From Gavia stellata (taxonomy: Eukaryota; Chordata; Aves; Gaviiformes; Gaviidae): 64,000 bases of DNA. This document shows, piece after piece, positions 62,914 through 64,000 of the stretch; position 1 is the first letter of the stretch; each line of letters begins with the position of its first letter. The notes beneath the pieces were generated by a model. The model did not search any database. It was not told the origin of the DNA and saw only the letters and a program-made list of their open reading frames with translations. The translations under genes were made by a program, and so were the position numbers. The stretch covers positions 9,871,001 to 9,935,000 of the forward strand of contig NC_082637.1 in NCBI RefSeq assembly GCF_030936135.1, written 5' to 3'.

Positions 62914-63190
62914 TTCACAGAATCATAGAATCATTTAGATTGGCAAAGACCCTTAATATCATCAAGTCAAATCATTAACCTAACACTACCAAGTCCACCA
63001 CTAAACCATGTCCCTAAGTGCCACATCTACACATCTTTTAAATACCTCCAGTGACGGTGACACAATCGCTTCCCTGGGCAGCCTGTTTCAATGCTTGTCA
63101 ACACTTTCAGTGAAGATTTTTTTTCCTAATATCCAATCTAAACCTCCCCTGGTGCAACTTCAAGCTGTTTACTCTCATCCTAAGAGCCCA
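62914..63190 (-). repeat. CR1 LINE 3' fragment, older copy
   Basis: CR1 terminus in reverse orientation (TCACAGAATCATAGAATCAT.., then ACTAAACCATGTCCCTAAGTG, GCTTCCCTGGGCAGCCTGTT and CCTAATATCCAATCTAAACC). It is more diverged than the other copies and ends about 63190. Confidence 0.9.
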
Positions 63191-64000
63191 GACATAAAGA
63201 TATGCCATCAAAGCATGAAGCTAACGAATCAGGTTTACATCACAGCCAAAGAATCCAGGTCAGAAAGCTCTGGAAAAAGTAAGAAAAGTGGCAAAGGTGT
63301 GACAAAGAAAGGAAAATATAGAAAGGGCTGGGGGTGCACAGCTTGTGTAGGAGATGCTGGAAAAAAGCCTTATACAGACCTAACTCCTGGAGTTGAAACG
63401 GAAGGAGATGCTCAAGGGAGCATCAGGGCAATGATGGCTTTAAGAAAGAAGACGTGAGATCAGAGCTAAGGATAAACCCTCTGATGGTGACATCAGCTAG
63501 GGCTGGGATGAGCACCCTGTTCCTGTGATGAAACACTTGAGAACGGGCCAGAAGGACAGCATGTGCCTGGGTCGAGGGTGAAGACGACACAGCCATGGGA
63601 CCGGGCAAGAGCACTGCAGCTGCCAGCCCTCATCCCTCGCAGTTGCTGCTGCTCCGAGGGATGGCAGCAGTGTGACAAAGGCTCCCCTCCCAGCAGCTGG
63701 GAAGCCAGCAAAGCACTTTCTGCAATGGCAGAAAAAAACAAGAACCTAGGCAGAGACCTTTGTGATGCAAGTGCTCAGCTTGGAGGCACAGCTCACACTG
63801 GCAATCTAAATCCAATTGAAGTGTCTCACTAAATGCCTCGTTTGCAGATATCCTGGTCTGTAGACACCCTTTGAGGAACAGGCCATATTTATTTGAGATT
63901 CACTGGAGGTCACTAACTCTGTGAAACCACATCTAACTCAGGAAGCCCCATCACTGAAGTAGCTGAGGCTGGCAGAGTAGTATGGAGACCAGAGTATCAT
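63191..64000. other. Intergenic, no gene recognised
   Basis: Only overlapping short frames on both strands. Confidence 0.4.

Overview
The window is vertebrate nuclear DNA, almost certainly from a bird. Coding sequence is short and split by GT-AG introns. The interspersed repeats are CR1-type (chicken repeat 1) LINEs ending in the ATTCTGTG-like 3' octamer. Two of the genes, TPGS2 and AQP7, have human orthologues on 18q12 and 9p13, blocks that are both carried by the avian Z chromosome. The Z assignment is an inference from gene content. I see no bacterial-type operons, CRISPR arrays, tRNAs or rRNAs.

Layout: (1) 1-12.2 kb holds the 3' part of TPGS2 on the + strand: five coding exons, the stop codon and a poly(A) signal. 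The N-terminal exon(s) lie upstream of the window. (2) 12.2-15.0 kb is a short convergent intergenic gap. (3) 15.1-24.4 kb holds a complete six-exon aquaglyceroporin on the - strand, best called AQP7 because it has NAA and NPS pore boxes. (4) 24.4-54.0 kb is about 29 kb without any gene I can recognise. It contains a nearly full-length but broken CR1 LINE (39.5-42.2 kb, +), two CR1 3' fragments, two pairs of diverged duplicated non-coding segments, and a few unassigned open frames. (5) 54.0-60.1 kb holds a complete five-exon - strand gene for a secreted two-domain Ly6/uPAR protein of the gamma-type phospholipase A2 inhibitor family. It has a TATA box upstream and a CR1 copy in intron 2. (6) 60.2-64.0 kb is intergenic, with one more CR1 fragment.

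The three genes have unrelated jobs: tubulin polyglutamylation, glycerol/water transport, and a secreted three-finger protein. They share only the locus. No clearly new biological system is visible. The most noteworthy structures are a 164-bp tandem duplication that copied a TPGS2 splice acceptor, a CR1 insertion ending 48 bp before a splice acceptor of the inhibitor gene, and the duplicated non-coding segments in the gene-poor middle.
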